Source: Acanthaster planci
Lineage: Eukaryota > Echinodermata > Asteroidea > Valvatida > Acanthasteridae
Reading direction: 5' to 3'
Assembly (NCBI RefSeq): GCF_001949145.1
Contig: NW_019091414.1
Coordinates: 772,411-792,248 of the forward strand
Length of the DNA stretch: 19,838 bases
This document shows, one piece after another, positions 1 to 9,730 of the stretch. A program made the position numbers and the translations under genes. Below the pieces are notes generated by a model. The model was not told the DNA's origin, did no database searches, and saw nothing but the letters and a program-made list of their open reading frames with translations. Within the stretch, counting starts at the first letter, position 1. Every line of letters starts with the position of its first letter.

Positions 1-2158
1 ATCTGGTTTAACCCCTAAACAGATTAGCATTTAGAGACCCCTATCTTGAAATCAGCTATCATGGGCTAGATGTTGGTTTGCATCATAAGGACTTAAGACT
101 GCTCTGGCATTCTGCTTTTGTTAAAGCCAACCAAAAACTTAGCCTTGTTTTTCAGGATTATGCCAACAACATTGACATCTGCACTTCTGTTTTTACAACA
201 CAGAATTTAGGCAGTATCTTGAGAGAAGGCCAAGATTATAATAGATGGAATGTTTGAATTTCTTATCAATAAATGTTCATCACACTACAAAATGTTAGTG
301 TTATGTTGTATGCACAAAGTCTCTGCACAATATATCACCATGCAGTGAAGTCAAATTATTTGTGTTCCTTCAAAATGTTTATGCTGCATCCTTTGCAAGA
401 ATTCAATTCCAAGCATACCAAACACAAATTCTGTTTACATCTGGAGGCACATGTATGGTGACTTTGGATTTTTCCCCTGAATAGTGTAAATTGAAATTAG
501 AGTTTAGCATTTCTTGGCAAAAATGGAACTGTCTGGTTACAACTTTGTGAAAATTGATCTTAATTTAAGATTCCATTTTAAAACCATGTTAGCACCACTG
601 CATTGGTCGACCAAAATTTCAGATTTGGATGTATTTATTAGTATTATAATTTGAGTTATTATCACACAATTTCTTCATGCATTTAGATGTACACACATAC
701 TTCTTCCGTAGTTGAGGGACATATGGTACACTCGTCTTTGCACCAAATTTGATGGGACCAAAAACAAAACTTGGACAAATGTTTGTCCCCATAACTTTGT
801 CCCGAACTTCCTAACAAAAGAAATTTCCCCCAATCTGGGAAGGTCTAACCATGCACCTACTCTCAATACACATATTACCATACTTTCACTCAAGTCAAAG
901 TTTCTCTCACACATGGACAAGTACACATGTCACATGTCTGCGTAAAACATAATCACACTTGTCACACTGTCAATGCACAAATACATGTATGCAGCATATC
1001 TGAATGTATTGATACTGTGTGAAATGAATCATTCTCAGGGTACCTGTATATATACACTTTTACATGACAGACATCCACAGTCTAGTAGATATTGCTTAAG
1101 GCAGAAACTTCAATTAAAATTGAAGAATGAGATAGCATCAGATTGATAGATTAGACTGTTTGGCCCAAACCCAGAATACCCACAAAACTCTCACATTCAC
1201 AGACAGTAATTTGAATTGAAAGACCATTTTTGTTTTTGGTATTTCCTGAGGGTACATACGGATTTAAGACACAGATAAAACACCACACAGGAATACAATT
1301 TGAAATGAGCAAACTCATTATATATTACAAGTTGAACATTTTTGGAACCTCAAACAAAACAGAATAACTGACAAATTGGACTTTAAATGCAAAAAAAATG
1401 GCAATACTTGGCAACTTCAATGTTGGTAAAGTGTATTATGTCAAATTTCTCATCCAATTACCTTATCTTGATCTTTTTTTTAGTGTTAAAAGTAATCAAT
1501 TTTTCCATCCAAGTTTTGCACCAAACACCTGTAAGTATTTGGTAAAAAACACCACGAAACACAACCTGAGAAACTAAGTTCTTCAAGCACTCCCAGGTAG
1601 AACTCAGCTCTTCAAGTACTCTCATGTAAAACACCAGTTTACACACTGTAGTCTCACACTAACAAATTTAAAATAATGTTTGCAACTGTTAGAGATTAAC
1701 AAATGTGCTTCTCTAAATATGCAAAGAAACACTATCTGTGGAAGTCATAAAAACTGCCGTTAGATGGCTTCATGTTTTCTGTAAGTCTGAACTATTTAAA
1801 CACTCCTAAACTACAGATACGACTAAAATATAGTTTTGATAATAAATATCATATATATTAAGAGAATTATGACTATGGATTATAAACAGTTAAAAAATCG
1901 CTCTCCACCAACAAGTTGTGCATCTACAAATATATATCATGGTACCCTGGTTAAATCTGCAACTTGTTCTCTTTGAATAAAATCTACTGAAATATTTCAA
2001 AATCTTTGTTTTGCACGTTTTGACAAAAAAAAGATGTCCAAATGTGCACAGAAATTCTGGAATTGTTTTGTATTTCAAATGAGACTGAAAAATGAATTTT
2101 TTTGTGGGTTTTAATTGAATTGTTTTAAGCAAGGATTTGCTTTTGTCGATTTTGATGA
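1..2158. other. Noncoding stretch, probably 3' UTR and flank of the TP53INP-like gene
   Basis: I see no conserved coding region here. All open frames are under 100 codons, have no recognisable domain and often lack an ATG. Because the TP53INP-like stop codon is at 2161-2159 on the minus strand, the right part probably includes that gene's 3' UTR. A minus-strand ATTAAA (plus-strand TTTAAT at 2110-2115) is a possible but very close poly(A) signal. A better-placed signal was not identified. A short 29-bp duplication near 1579 is listed separately. Confidence 0.55.
1579..1636. repeat. Imperfect 29-bp tandem duplication, two copies
   Basis: Copy one starts at 1579 and copy two at 1608. They share the core CTTCAAG-y-ACTC, followed by GTA about ten bases later, with roughly six differences. 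This is a small local duplication in noncoding DNA with no evident function. Confidence 0.5.
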
Positions 2159-2712
2159 CTAGCATTGCTTGTAGGTGACACGGGAGTGTCTGCCCGACAT
2201 ATTCTGACGGTAGTGACGTTTCCCCGAACGGTTTTGCTGGTGGTAGGCTTTATTGTGACGCTCGACCTTTGACCTGCTGAGTGATCCCCTCTTCTGGCGC
2301 TGCATGGCCTCTGCCTCTTGGATAGCTGCCAAGTTTGGTGGGTTCTCCAGACCCAACCTAGCTGCCACAGCTTCTGCTCGGCGCGGCGGTTCGGCATTTC
2401 GCACTCGCAGGTTGCGCGGCTTGGGCCGCTTAGCAACCTGACTGGTGCCTGCTTCATGCTGATTGGTTCTTCTTGCCCTGATTACCATGGAGTTACTTCG
2501 GGGTCCATACACAGACATGCTAGGGTGCTCGATGAGAAGATTCTCCATGGGACTTGTGGCAAGTTCCTGAGGGACGTTACCCCCAGCTGTGAAGCATGGA
2601 GGAGGGGTAACCAACCAGCTTTCCTCTAGCTGATGAGGGACAGGGATTCCTTGAGGTTGGATGTTATGTTGATTGTCACTCTGGTGGGATTCCCTAGCCC
2701 GCTTGGGGCTGT
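2159..2712 (-). CDS. TP53INP1/TP53INP2-like protein, terminal coding exon
   Basis: This exon encodes residues 52-235 of a predicted 235-residue member of the tumour protein p53-inducible nuclear protein family (TP53INP1, TP53INP2/DOR). It reads from the acceptor TCAATCAG (AG at 2714-2713) to a TAG at 2161-2159. Two family signatures are plain: EESWLVTPPPCFTAGG at residues 81-96 and SPMENLLIEHPSMSVYG at 105-121. The C-terminal third is basic (Arg, Lys, Asn, Gln), as in the vertebrate proteins, where it carries nuclear and nucleolar localisation. Known family roles are shuttling between nucleus and autophagosome, binding LC3/GABARAP proteins, and co-activating transcription. The function in this organism is inferred from homology. 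Length is close to the vertebrate proteins (about 220-240 residues). No stop or frameshift is seen, and the spliced frame is preserved (708 nt with exon 2), so the gene looks intact. One-to-one orthology with INP1 or INP2 cannot be decided from sequence alone, since invertebrates may have a single copy. Confidence 0.92.
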
Positions 2713-4358
2713 CTGATTGACACAATAAACAAAACATAATCACCCTTCATGTTAGGTGGGTCACCGCTTGCTACATGTATCTTTCATGTGTAAGATGTAT
2801 AACACCCCCCCCCCAAATCCTGTATCATTGTCACACAACAGTTTTTCCTGCCATTTTTATGTGCATTTTATAAAATTTGCTCATTTCATTTACATGTATT
2901 TAATGCAGAGATCCAGTTAAAATGAAAACACATCCACACATCTTATAACCAAAGATATCCTTGGTATAGGAATATCTGGCAGGCAGGGTTAATTGATCAA
3001 GGAACAGAAAGGGTATGTTATGTGGAAAGTGAAAGAGCTGATTGTTTGCATTTTGTTCAAATTTGTAGGAGTGATACTGTGTCAAGGACAAAAAGAACGG
3101 AAAACAAAATCTGAATTAACAGGCATCAAAATGCAATATTAAGTGTGCTTTTCTGTGATTTGGATTGAAAACAAGTCACCTTCTCCCTCAGTTTCTGTTC
3201 AGGTTCTGTTCTGGTTACATGCCTTCAAAATACCTACAAGAAATCCATATGCATGTACACGTACATATATGTACAGGGAAACTTGGAAATCACATTTGGC
3301 TACATGTAGATGACCAGCATTTAAAAACAAGATTCATGACTGACGGAGCTGTGCTTAAATGCAATCTACAGTATACATGTACATGAATCTTTATGTAAAC
3401 CCTTCTCATTCCCGTCTTTCAGGTGTGCACATTTGAGTCATACAAACATCATGCCATGACGAGGTTTTTGTGTTACCGGGTTACAGGGTCTGTTTCCATT
3501 TGATTTACTCCAATTTATGAACATGAATACAGTGATTCAGGCCATAGTGGCATCAGTGGATGCTAGCATGCCATTATCCATGCATTAACTGGCTCAATGG
3601 GAAATGGTCCTAGGTACAAAATTGCATTATGAAGTCCCATGGCGTATGCATGGTTAAGCTAATGGAAAAGCTTATCAAGCTGGGCTTAAGGTCAGTCAAT
3701 GACTCCCCATAATCAACAGAATACAACACAGTACAGTGCCTGGAGAGTTCAGTTTTTAATTAAACCAGACCCAAGGCCTTCTAGGTCTTGAATTTTCAAA
3801 CCAAGCAGGGGGAGTAAATATCAGAAAGTGAACGTTGCATTCTACAGCGCTCAGATTTTCAAGCTTTTTGAATGCAAAAACCAAATGCCTCTTCTATTTT
3901 TTGGCTAGATTGGAGGACTTTTTTCTTACCAGAATGTACTAGCTGGAAGTTTGTTATGAGCCTGCTGAATTGGAAGCAAAATGAATTGTACTCCAAAGCT
4001 GAAAACTGGTACAAAGTTGAACATTTCTTTGCATGCCTTACAAAATTAATGATTAGTTTATCATTTTTTTTTTCAAAACATTTCTTTGCGTGCCTTACAA
4101 AATTAATAATTAGTTTATCTTTTTTTTTTCAGAACATTCCAATGAATGCTGGCCCTTTTTTATTTTCGAATACATGAATAAAAAGCTAAGTCATTTCAGA
4201 AGGAATTAATTCAATGAAGTTGAAATGGCCTTCAGGCAGGTAGTAAAAAAGTAGTACATGTACATGTATATAAACATTGTTCTACTGGTGTATGAACATT
4301 TCTAGAAGGAAAACTTTTAAAGAACCAAACATTTGAACTACATTGTTTAAGAACCTAC
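2713..4358 (-). other. Intron 2 of the TP53INP-like gene (phase 1)
   Basis: The donor is CCA|GTAGGT (GT at 4358-4357) and the acceptor is TTGTGTCAATCAG with AG at 2714-2713, preceded by a T-rich tract. It is 1,646 nt and phase 1: the split codon A|AC gives Asn52. The competing GT four bases downstream would break the frame, which fixes the donor choice. It contains a 57-bp tandem duplication (4021-4134), a C-homopolymer near 2802-2814 and several TACATGTA words. A 101-codon plus-strand frame at 3872-4177 runs through the duplication and is not a gene. Confidence 0.85.
4021..4134. repeat. 57-bp tandem duplication within TP53INP-like intron 2
   Basis: Two adjacent copies begin with ACATTTCTTTGC at 4021 and 4078. 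Each contains TGCCTTACAAAATTAAT, then TTAGTTTATC and a run of T. Copies differ at only a few bases (GCATG versus GCGTG, AATGATT versus AATAATT, tract length), so the duplication is fairly recent. Each T-run followed by CA or CAG resembles a splice acceptor tract on the plus strand, but the host gene is on the other strand. Confidence 0.85.
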
Positions 4359-4619
4359 TGGTGACATCGACGAGCACCCAGTCATCTTCGGTGTAGGTGA
4401 TCTGCATGCTAGCACTTGGTCTTGTACCTGACCCCACCCCCTCAGCCGATGCTGGCTCCACCTCTCCTCCGGCTGAGTTCCCAAAGATGTACTCGGCAAG
4501 ACCACTGAGCATGTTGATTGATGATGGGTTTTACAAGATGAAGAATTAACAAACGATGGAGTAGTAGACGCTAGCTGGGTGATGAGGCGAAGGTCTGGAC
4601 TGTTGGATGACTGGTAAAA
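4359..4619 (-). CDS. TP53INP-like protein, first coding exon with LC3-interacting motif
   Basis: The exon runs from the acceptor CTCCATTTTTCAG (AG at 4621-4620) to 4359. It carries about 107 nt of 5' UTR, then ATG at 4512-4510. The N-terminus, MLSGLAEYIFGN, has the short hydrophobic-aromatic start typical of the family. Residues 42-51 are EDDWVLVDVT: an acidic pair followed by W45-V-L-V48, a canonical LC3-interacting region (W-x-x-V) at the position where vertebrate TP53INPs have theirs. Between them is a Gly/Ser/Glu-rich low-complexity linker. The reading frame joins the next exon in phase 1. In the known family this motif tethers the protein to Atg8-type proteins on autophagosomes. That use here is an inference from motif and position. 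The ATG choice rests on the family-like N-terminus and on the acceptor just upstream. Confidence 0.88.
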
Positions 4620-5340
4620 CTGAAAAATGGAGATAAATGGCAATGGTAAGCACACTTGTGTGGCTTAAACCTATGAAATCTAACAATACAGTGAATGAAA
4701 AAGCTTAAAATCCATCATAGTCTAAAAGATGGATTAAGAGGTCTTTCAACCAGTACTCGGATCAACAACTCCAACAGAATTTCTGCCTCACAAAGTAGGA
4801 TTACAGTGTATGTATCCCTTGACAGCTATGGTGATTTTTTATATATTTGAAAATGAACTGTATTGGTATAATATCCTCACTGAGTATAATCCCGTTTACC
4901 TTTGGTTACACTATTTATTCACTGAAGTAATCAAGTTGTATTAAGCTCTGTTTACGAGGAAAGACATGTTTAAAAACAATTGTTTCTACCGGTGTTGTTT
5001 AATCCAAGGAAATGTAGCTTACAGATTTGCATATCTTCTACAGAACAAGTGTCCTTTGATATTGGCTTAATTTCTAAGAAGTACATGGATGAAACCAGGG
5101 CAAGCTGACTGTATTGCATTGGAAACATTTGTTAACCAGGGACTAATTTCACCGTACTAATCATCAGAAAATGTTCAGGAACAAACACTAGGTGTTTCCA
5201 GTAGACTTGATTACTTCAGAAGCTTTAAGTAAACAACCTAACCAACCATGTCTTTGCCATGAACATAAATTTGTGTTAATCAAATGATCATAATTATATC
5301 AGAATGGTCTGTGTACGTTTTGTTCATTCGGTTTTCAATT

Positions 5341-5499
5341 TGAAAACAAAATCATACAACCAAAAAACAAGGTGTTTTCCATTTTTGATTTGAAAACGAA
5401 AAATAAAAATGAAAATGGAAAAACAAGTCAGTCCTCATTTTCTATGTGAAAACAAAAAATGAAAATGGAAAAAGTCGCTTCTCACCCTCCATTGAAAAC
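5341..5499. repeat. Subterminal array of TGAAAAC modules in the left arm of the inverted-repeat element
   Basis: The word TGAAAAC recurs at 5341, 5391, 5447 and 5493, a spacing of 46-56 bp. It is flanked by related A-rich strings such as AAAATGAAAATGGAAAAA. The right arm carries the complementary word (GTTTTCA) in similar context. Repeated subterminal modules are common in foldback and hAT-like elements as possible transposase-binding sites. That role is inference. Confidence 0.6.
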
Positions 5500-5616
5500 A
5501 AAAAATAATAATCACGTTCTTTTTTCATTTTTCAAAGTAAAAATGATCAACAATGTAATCTATTGCTCCAAGAATAAAAAACAGTTCAATTTTTCATTGC
5601 ATAATGTAAGAAACAT

Positions 5617-5670
5617 CTTTGTAAGCCATGAAAGCAAACATGGCTGAACTGAAATTCATTGCTTACAAAG
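5617..5670. repeat. Nested hairpin in the core of the inverted-repeat element
   Basis: CTTTGTAAGC at 5617-5626 pairs exactly with GCTTACAAAG at 5661-5670. Inside it, AGCCATG at 5624-5630 pairs with CATGGCT around 5639-5645 across a short loop. The two pairings overlap, so they are alternatives or parts of an irregular cruciform. Confidence 0.6.
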
Positions 5671-5732
5671 TAAAAGGAGGAGCAACTCTCAAGGAAATTT
5701 CTGGCATGCTCAAAAGGCAACTTTTATCTTGA
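5640..5732 (+). CDS. Possible 30-codon ORF in the core of the inverted-repeat element
   Basis: An ATG at 5640 opens a 30-residue frame beginning MAELKFIAYKVKGGATLKEI and ending in TGA at 5730-5732. The composition (alternating hydrophobic and Lys/Glu, GGATLKEI) looks more protein-like than the surrounding A/T-rich arms. It could be a remnant of captured or transposon-encoded coding sequence. I recognise no family. The ATG lies in a small hairpin (AGCCATG at 5624-5630 pairing with CATGGCT), so chance is quite possible. Confidence 0.2.
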   Translation: MAELKFIAYKVKGGATLKEISGMLKRQLLS

Positions 5733-6008
5733 GAAGTGCTCAGAGACGTCTGTGACACCTCCAAATTACGTGGGATTGATTGGGATTAAAATTTAAAACA
5801 AGATTACTTTTGTTTTTCGTTTTCAACAGGAAAAACAAGAAACTACTTCTTCGTCTTTTTCCTCAGTTTTTGTTTTCAAATCGAAAAACTACTTGTTTTT
5901 TATTTTTTGATTTCCGTTTTTAAATTGAAAGATGAAGAACAACTTCTGTTTGGTTGTGTAATATTCATTTTTAAATTGAAAAACGAATGAACGAAACATA
6001 CACAGACC

Positions 6009-8640
6009 CAGGACACTGTTGCTAAGTAATTAACTCTGGTTACAGTGACATGACTGCATCATGGATTTATCCAGCAAGAAATGAGACTGAGGGGTACCCC
6101 CCCAACATGTCCAATCGCTAAACACACTCTAGACTATTGTTATCTATGACATCCCCCCCCTGGATGTCTGAACGAATTCCTCAGATTCCAGCGAAACAAT
6201 GACCTACACAAAGCAGCTGGGGTTTTCTGCGTCTCATATCTTGCTTCATTATATTTATAGATATCAAGGTACAACAGCTGCACCCATGTGTCGCCAGCCT
6301 TCCATTGGTGACCTGTGTGTGTTCATTGTGCATTGTTATATCACCAGGCTCTATCAGACCTGTTATTGACATACATGTACAAGGTGTGTGTCAAAGAACT
6401 GTGCGTGTTCGGACATGATTTCTCTTCCCCAATTGTCTGGAGCTGTCTGGGTATATAACCCCGCCCCATCGGATCAGAATGATTCTGATAAACTGTGCCT
6501 GTATTTGTCATGTACATGTATGTATCACATAGACCATTTTGGAGTTCTCGTTACCAATATTTTGCCTACATATAATAACAAGCAGGGAATTCCAGACAAT
6601 ACAATAAAAGCCAGAGTACAAATCTCGAAATCCTCTGGAACAACCTGTATTTATTCCCTCCCCCAGCTGGTTTACATGTATACTTCAGGCAAATGCAAGA
6701 GAAAAGTGAATTTGACTACGCGAAACCTTTGCAGTCAAATGTGTTGGACTTTAGCAAGTTTGCACCATGGATATTTGATCTCATGTCACCAAACTGCATT
6801 TGTCTTCACTTTCGCATCAAGTATGAACTGGCTTTACTTGGTAAACAAATTGAAGTTTTTTGTACTTTTTTCAACCTGCTTTTACAATGCAACTTGAAAA
6901 GCACGAACAAGCACACAACTGTCACACATAAAAAGATGTGGGTCTGTCTAGACTACATGTATTGTTGACTCTTCATAAATAAACTACATTTAACTCCCTC
7001 TGTTGCTTTCTGTAGCCACGCCCATGTTTAGTCACTGACTATGCTGCACCCACCATAACAAAGGGGTGCTACCCTCGGAGATGATTATCTCATTTCCTGA
7101 CAATTCCATATCATGTACTATATATATGTCCACACTGATCCATGTCACTAACAAGACAGTTAAGGACAGTGCTGGCATTCCTTTGCATGCAGTCTGAGTG
7201 ACCAGAATCAATTTTCAGGGTATTATGAAATTCCAGATTTATCATTTTGTTGTTTTGCGTTTGGCATCTGGGGTCTGTTCAAGTCAGCATGCAGCAGCAA
7301 GCTACGCTGATTCCATTCAGTCAGTCAAGTGAGTCAGAGAAAGTAGGCCGAAGGCATGCAAAAACATTGAATGACAAGATTGTGACATCAAAATGAATCT
7401 CAAATAATTCTAAAATCTACAGTTTCTGTGCAAAAGCTGTTGATGCTTCTTAATTTTTGTGGTTTGGTTCCTACATGTGTTAGAACCCAGGTACAATGTC
7501 TGACCCAAGTTAGGCCAAAGCCTCAAGGTGGAGATTTTTCTTTTCCTGGTGATAGTGTCGCTTAATAATGTTAACAAAAGCTGGACACATTGTTCATTGA
7601 CATGTCAGAGACATGCACACTGCACGTGATGGTCCACCCCATTGGTAGAGCATTGAAGCTTCTACACCAATTACCATTCACTTCTTACTCTTAAGACCGC
7701 TATTGTCTGTAGGTCGGACTGTATGGTTTGTGATTAGGCTACACTCAAAGTTAGTGTGGGCAGCCAGGGGCCAATATTATGCATATGCAGGGTATATGTG
7801 TAAGCACAGAAAAAAAAAACTGAGCATTGATAGGAAACTGCTCAGCACTTTTTTGCTCAACTTAGCTAGGCACTTTTCTACTTAGAAACTCCCACTTCCA
7901 GGGAGTCCAGCCTAAGCAGGAATTTTGTCAAAGTTAAAATCTTAGAGTTTGAAATTTCACTACTGAAAATAAACTCAAAGCTTCAAGTTGATTTTAAAAG
8001 TAAAGTACATGTACTTCATGCCTTTTAAAATGGTCAGATTTGGTTGTGTTACACTAACAGTAACACTTTATAGCCTTTTGCAATTTTGAACTGCACATAT
8101 CTTCAGATTGAAATATTAAAGAAATCCATCACTGTACATATATATATCACAAACTGTTCTCCTTAAAATTTGTAATACTCATATATCCATCAACATTCTT
8201 GACATGAACAAACATGACAAATCCAGAGTATTAACGTGCATGTTTACAAATAGGTTTAAGTAAACACTGACAGGAACTTGACCTCACAGGACTTTTTAAA
8301 AAATATGCACTTTTACCTTTGAAATTGTACCCATCGCACTCATGTTGGCGATTTGCCAAGATCATGCTCAGATTAAAATATGACCATTGAGGCTGTATCA
8401 GCTGTGGACCTTTGCTAAAATATTAATTGATCTGAAAAGGAACTATGTTAAAAGTCTGACATGCTAAACTGCAAATGGAAATACAGAAGCAGAAACAGTT
8501 TAAGAATCATCTGAAAATTATCCCTAAATTACATGTAGCTTAACACAAGATAAAGCCTGTAAACTAGGCCGATCTAAATTCATGAAATTTATTTGATGCT
8601 TTAATTTTTCCAAATTTTACAAGAGCATTTCAGGTTTATT
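6009..8640. other. Noncoding stretch with no recognised gene
   Basis: I see no domain, splice-bounded conserved exon, RNA gene or complete transposable element. There are C homopolymers near 6100 and 6151, several TACATGTA words, a 14-bp palindrome AAGTACATGTACTT near 8005-8018 and a short hairpin TGAGCA/TGCTCA around 7820-7845. It is most simply read as part of the first intron of the TP53INP-like gene. Confidence 0.5.
8005..8018. repeat. 14-bp perfect palindrome containing the TACATGTA word
   Basis: AAGTACATGTACTT reads the same on both strands. It is one of many palindromic expansions of the ACATGT core in this window. No function is assigned. Confidence 0.6.
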
Positions 8641-8659
8641 CAGTTCCGGGGTTTGGAAA

Positions 8660-8674
8660 TCACTGACTCAGTGA
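8660..8674. promoter_or_regulatory. 15-bp palindrome with a consensus AP-1 (TRE) site
   Basis: TCACTGA, then C, then TCAGTGA forms an odd-length perfect palindrome whose centre, 8664-8670, is TGACTCA, the AP-1/bZIP consensus. It lies at the edge of the CpG-rich block, just inside the probable first intron of the TP53INP-like gene. Binding is inferred from the motif alone. Confidence 0.35.
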
Positions 8675-8689
8675 ATGACCCAGCCCATC

Positions 8690-9730
8690 TTCAAGCCGCG
8701 ACCGTACCGTCTGACCGTACGTACAAACATAAACCTGGAGGCTAGAGGAGAGAAACCAACGAGCTTCGGCGGCGATCGGTCACCGCCCACATCATTTTCC
8801 AGCTGCAGCTCGTGAAACGATTCGACTGACTACGAAACTGGATATCATGCTTAAAAATGATGCTTCAACATATTTTTTACCTTACTAATACGGCACAGAT
8901 GATCTCCGTTGCTGATGGCTAACAAAACGGGTAAAAATATGAACACTTATGCTTGTAAATTGCCGTTAAAAATGGCGCAATCTTGTGCAAGACCGGGTTG
9001 AGATGGGTTTTGTTGACATGGAAGAGTAGCGACCAGCTGATTTACGCGTAATGTAAGTACGTGACGTTTTCCGAGGCCTGTAAACAATTTAGGCGATACC
9101 AAAATTTAATGGGTAATTCTCAATCATGTCCAATTATCCAGGAAATTAAAACGGGGGTAATATGTACCAATTCATGATGCATAAGTTTATGATCATTATT
9201 TTGTTCCAATTCAGTGTCACTCTCAGCGGTGAATCACTGTTAAGGTATAACTTCGTGATTTCAGAATATTGCCGACTCCTGTTATTTTCCGGATTGGTCT
9301 AGTCATAACAAGTGCACGTGATACCTAACGTGATCACTGTATGTACTGCACTGCTGGCTGGCTGTCATTTTTGTCAGGGTCAAATTTTCCCCCAAAAAAT
9401 AAGCGTACCAGGATTGAGAAGGGAAGGTATTCTTTTTATCGAACAATTCAGCAATCAGCTTTCCTTGCTGTGATCCAAATAGTCCAGTGATTCATCTTCC
9501 TACACAGAAAGTCGCTAATAGATTTTGTGGCTAGGCAAACAGGTCTATTTTTAACTTTATGAATATTTATAGTCTATTTGCCCGCAGTATAATGAATATG
9601 CAATATTGCCCCGTTGTCAATTTTTTGGCCCGGAAGTACATGAAGTATTTTACGCGCTAGAGGTCGCACACTATGCTTCTCTTGAATTTCCACGTCGACG
9701 GTTTTTGCGGAGGCGAAGTTTGCTGTGTGT
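8690..9730. promoter_or_regulatory. CpG-rich probable promoter region, possibly bidirectional
   Basis: CpG dinucleotides are sparse over most of the window but clustered here, especially 8694-8830 (CCGCG, CGTACG, TTCGGCGGCGATCGG), 8930-9085 and 9640-9715. This is the pattern expected of an unmethylated promoter in a methylating genome. A minus-strand donor at 8881/8880 lies inside it. The minus-strand TP53INP-like gene and the plus-strand C19orf12-like gene face away from this block on either side, so it could serve one or both. No TATA box was confidently placed. Confidence 0.45.
8881..8990 (-). other. Candidate noncoding first exon of the TP53INP-like gene
   Basis: On the minus strand, ATTAGTAAG is followed by GTAAAA, a fair donor at 8881/8880, within the CpG-rich block upstream of the acceptor at 4621-4620. 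There is no ATG in a useful frame, which fits a 5' UTR exon. The transcription start, and hence the right-hand limit given here, is a guess. Confidence 0.3.

Larger units (their letters stand above)
5306..6008. mobile_element. Non-autonomous terminal-inverted-repeat (foldback-like) element, about 703 bp
   Basis: The left end starts GGTCTGTGTACG at 5306. The right end, read in reverse complement from 6008, starts GGTCTGTGTATG. The two ends then stay similar for about 58 bp, with about four mismatches in the first 36 and a shared CAACCA near the inner edge. Inward of each terminus are repeated A/T-rich modules around TTTGAAAAC or its complement, so much of the element can fold back on itself. 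The central part, about 5580-5800, is unlike the arms and holds smaller inverted repeats. No transposase is present and no convincing target-site duplication was found, so the superfamily is unassigned. It sits in the probable first intron of the TP53INP-like gene. Confidence 0.8.
4620..8880 (-). other. Probable first (5' UTR) intron of the TP53INP-like gene
   Basis: This interval is bounded by a strong acceptor at 4621-4620 and, if the upstream exon call is right, by the donor AAG|GTAAAA at 8881/8880. It would be 4,261 nt. It holds a 703-bp inverted-repeat transposable element (5306-6008). I see no conserved coding sequence. A 169-codon plus-strand frame at 6388-6897 starts with GTG, has low-complexity Cys/Tyr-rich content and no domain, and is judged chance. 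Only the 3' boundary is well supported. Confidence 0.45.

Noticed and set aside
675-945. Opposed open frames of 77-83 codons on both strands
   Set aside because: They are mutual shadows in noncoding sequence with no domain and no splice-site support.
3872-4177. 101-codon plus-strand frame with a repeated HFFACLTKL segment
   Set aside because: The apparent protein repeat is just the 57-bp DNA duplication read in frame. It lies in an intron and has low-complexity Phe/Ser runs from T-tracts.
4347-4655. 102-codon minus-strand frame overlapping the TP53INP-like first coding exon
   Set aside because: It is a different phase of the same exon. The LC3-motif frame with ATG at 4512 is the conserved one, and the alternative has no family match.
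6388-6897. 169-codon open frame on the plus strand, the longest outside the retrotransposon and TP53INP exons
   Set aside because: It starts at GTG rather than ATG, is rich in Cys, Tyr and Thr without any domain pattern, overlaps a second open frame, and lies in the probable intron of a gene on the other strand.
7640-7660. TTGGTAGAGCA, resembling a tRNA A box
   Set aside because: No B box (GGTTCRANNCC) follows at tRNA spacing and no cloverleaf can be drawn, so neither a tRNA nor a tRNA-derived SINE is supported.
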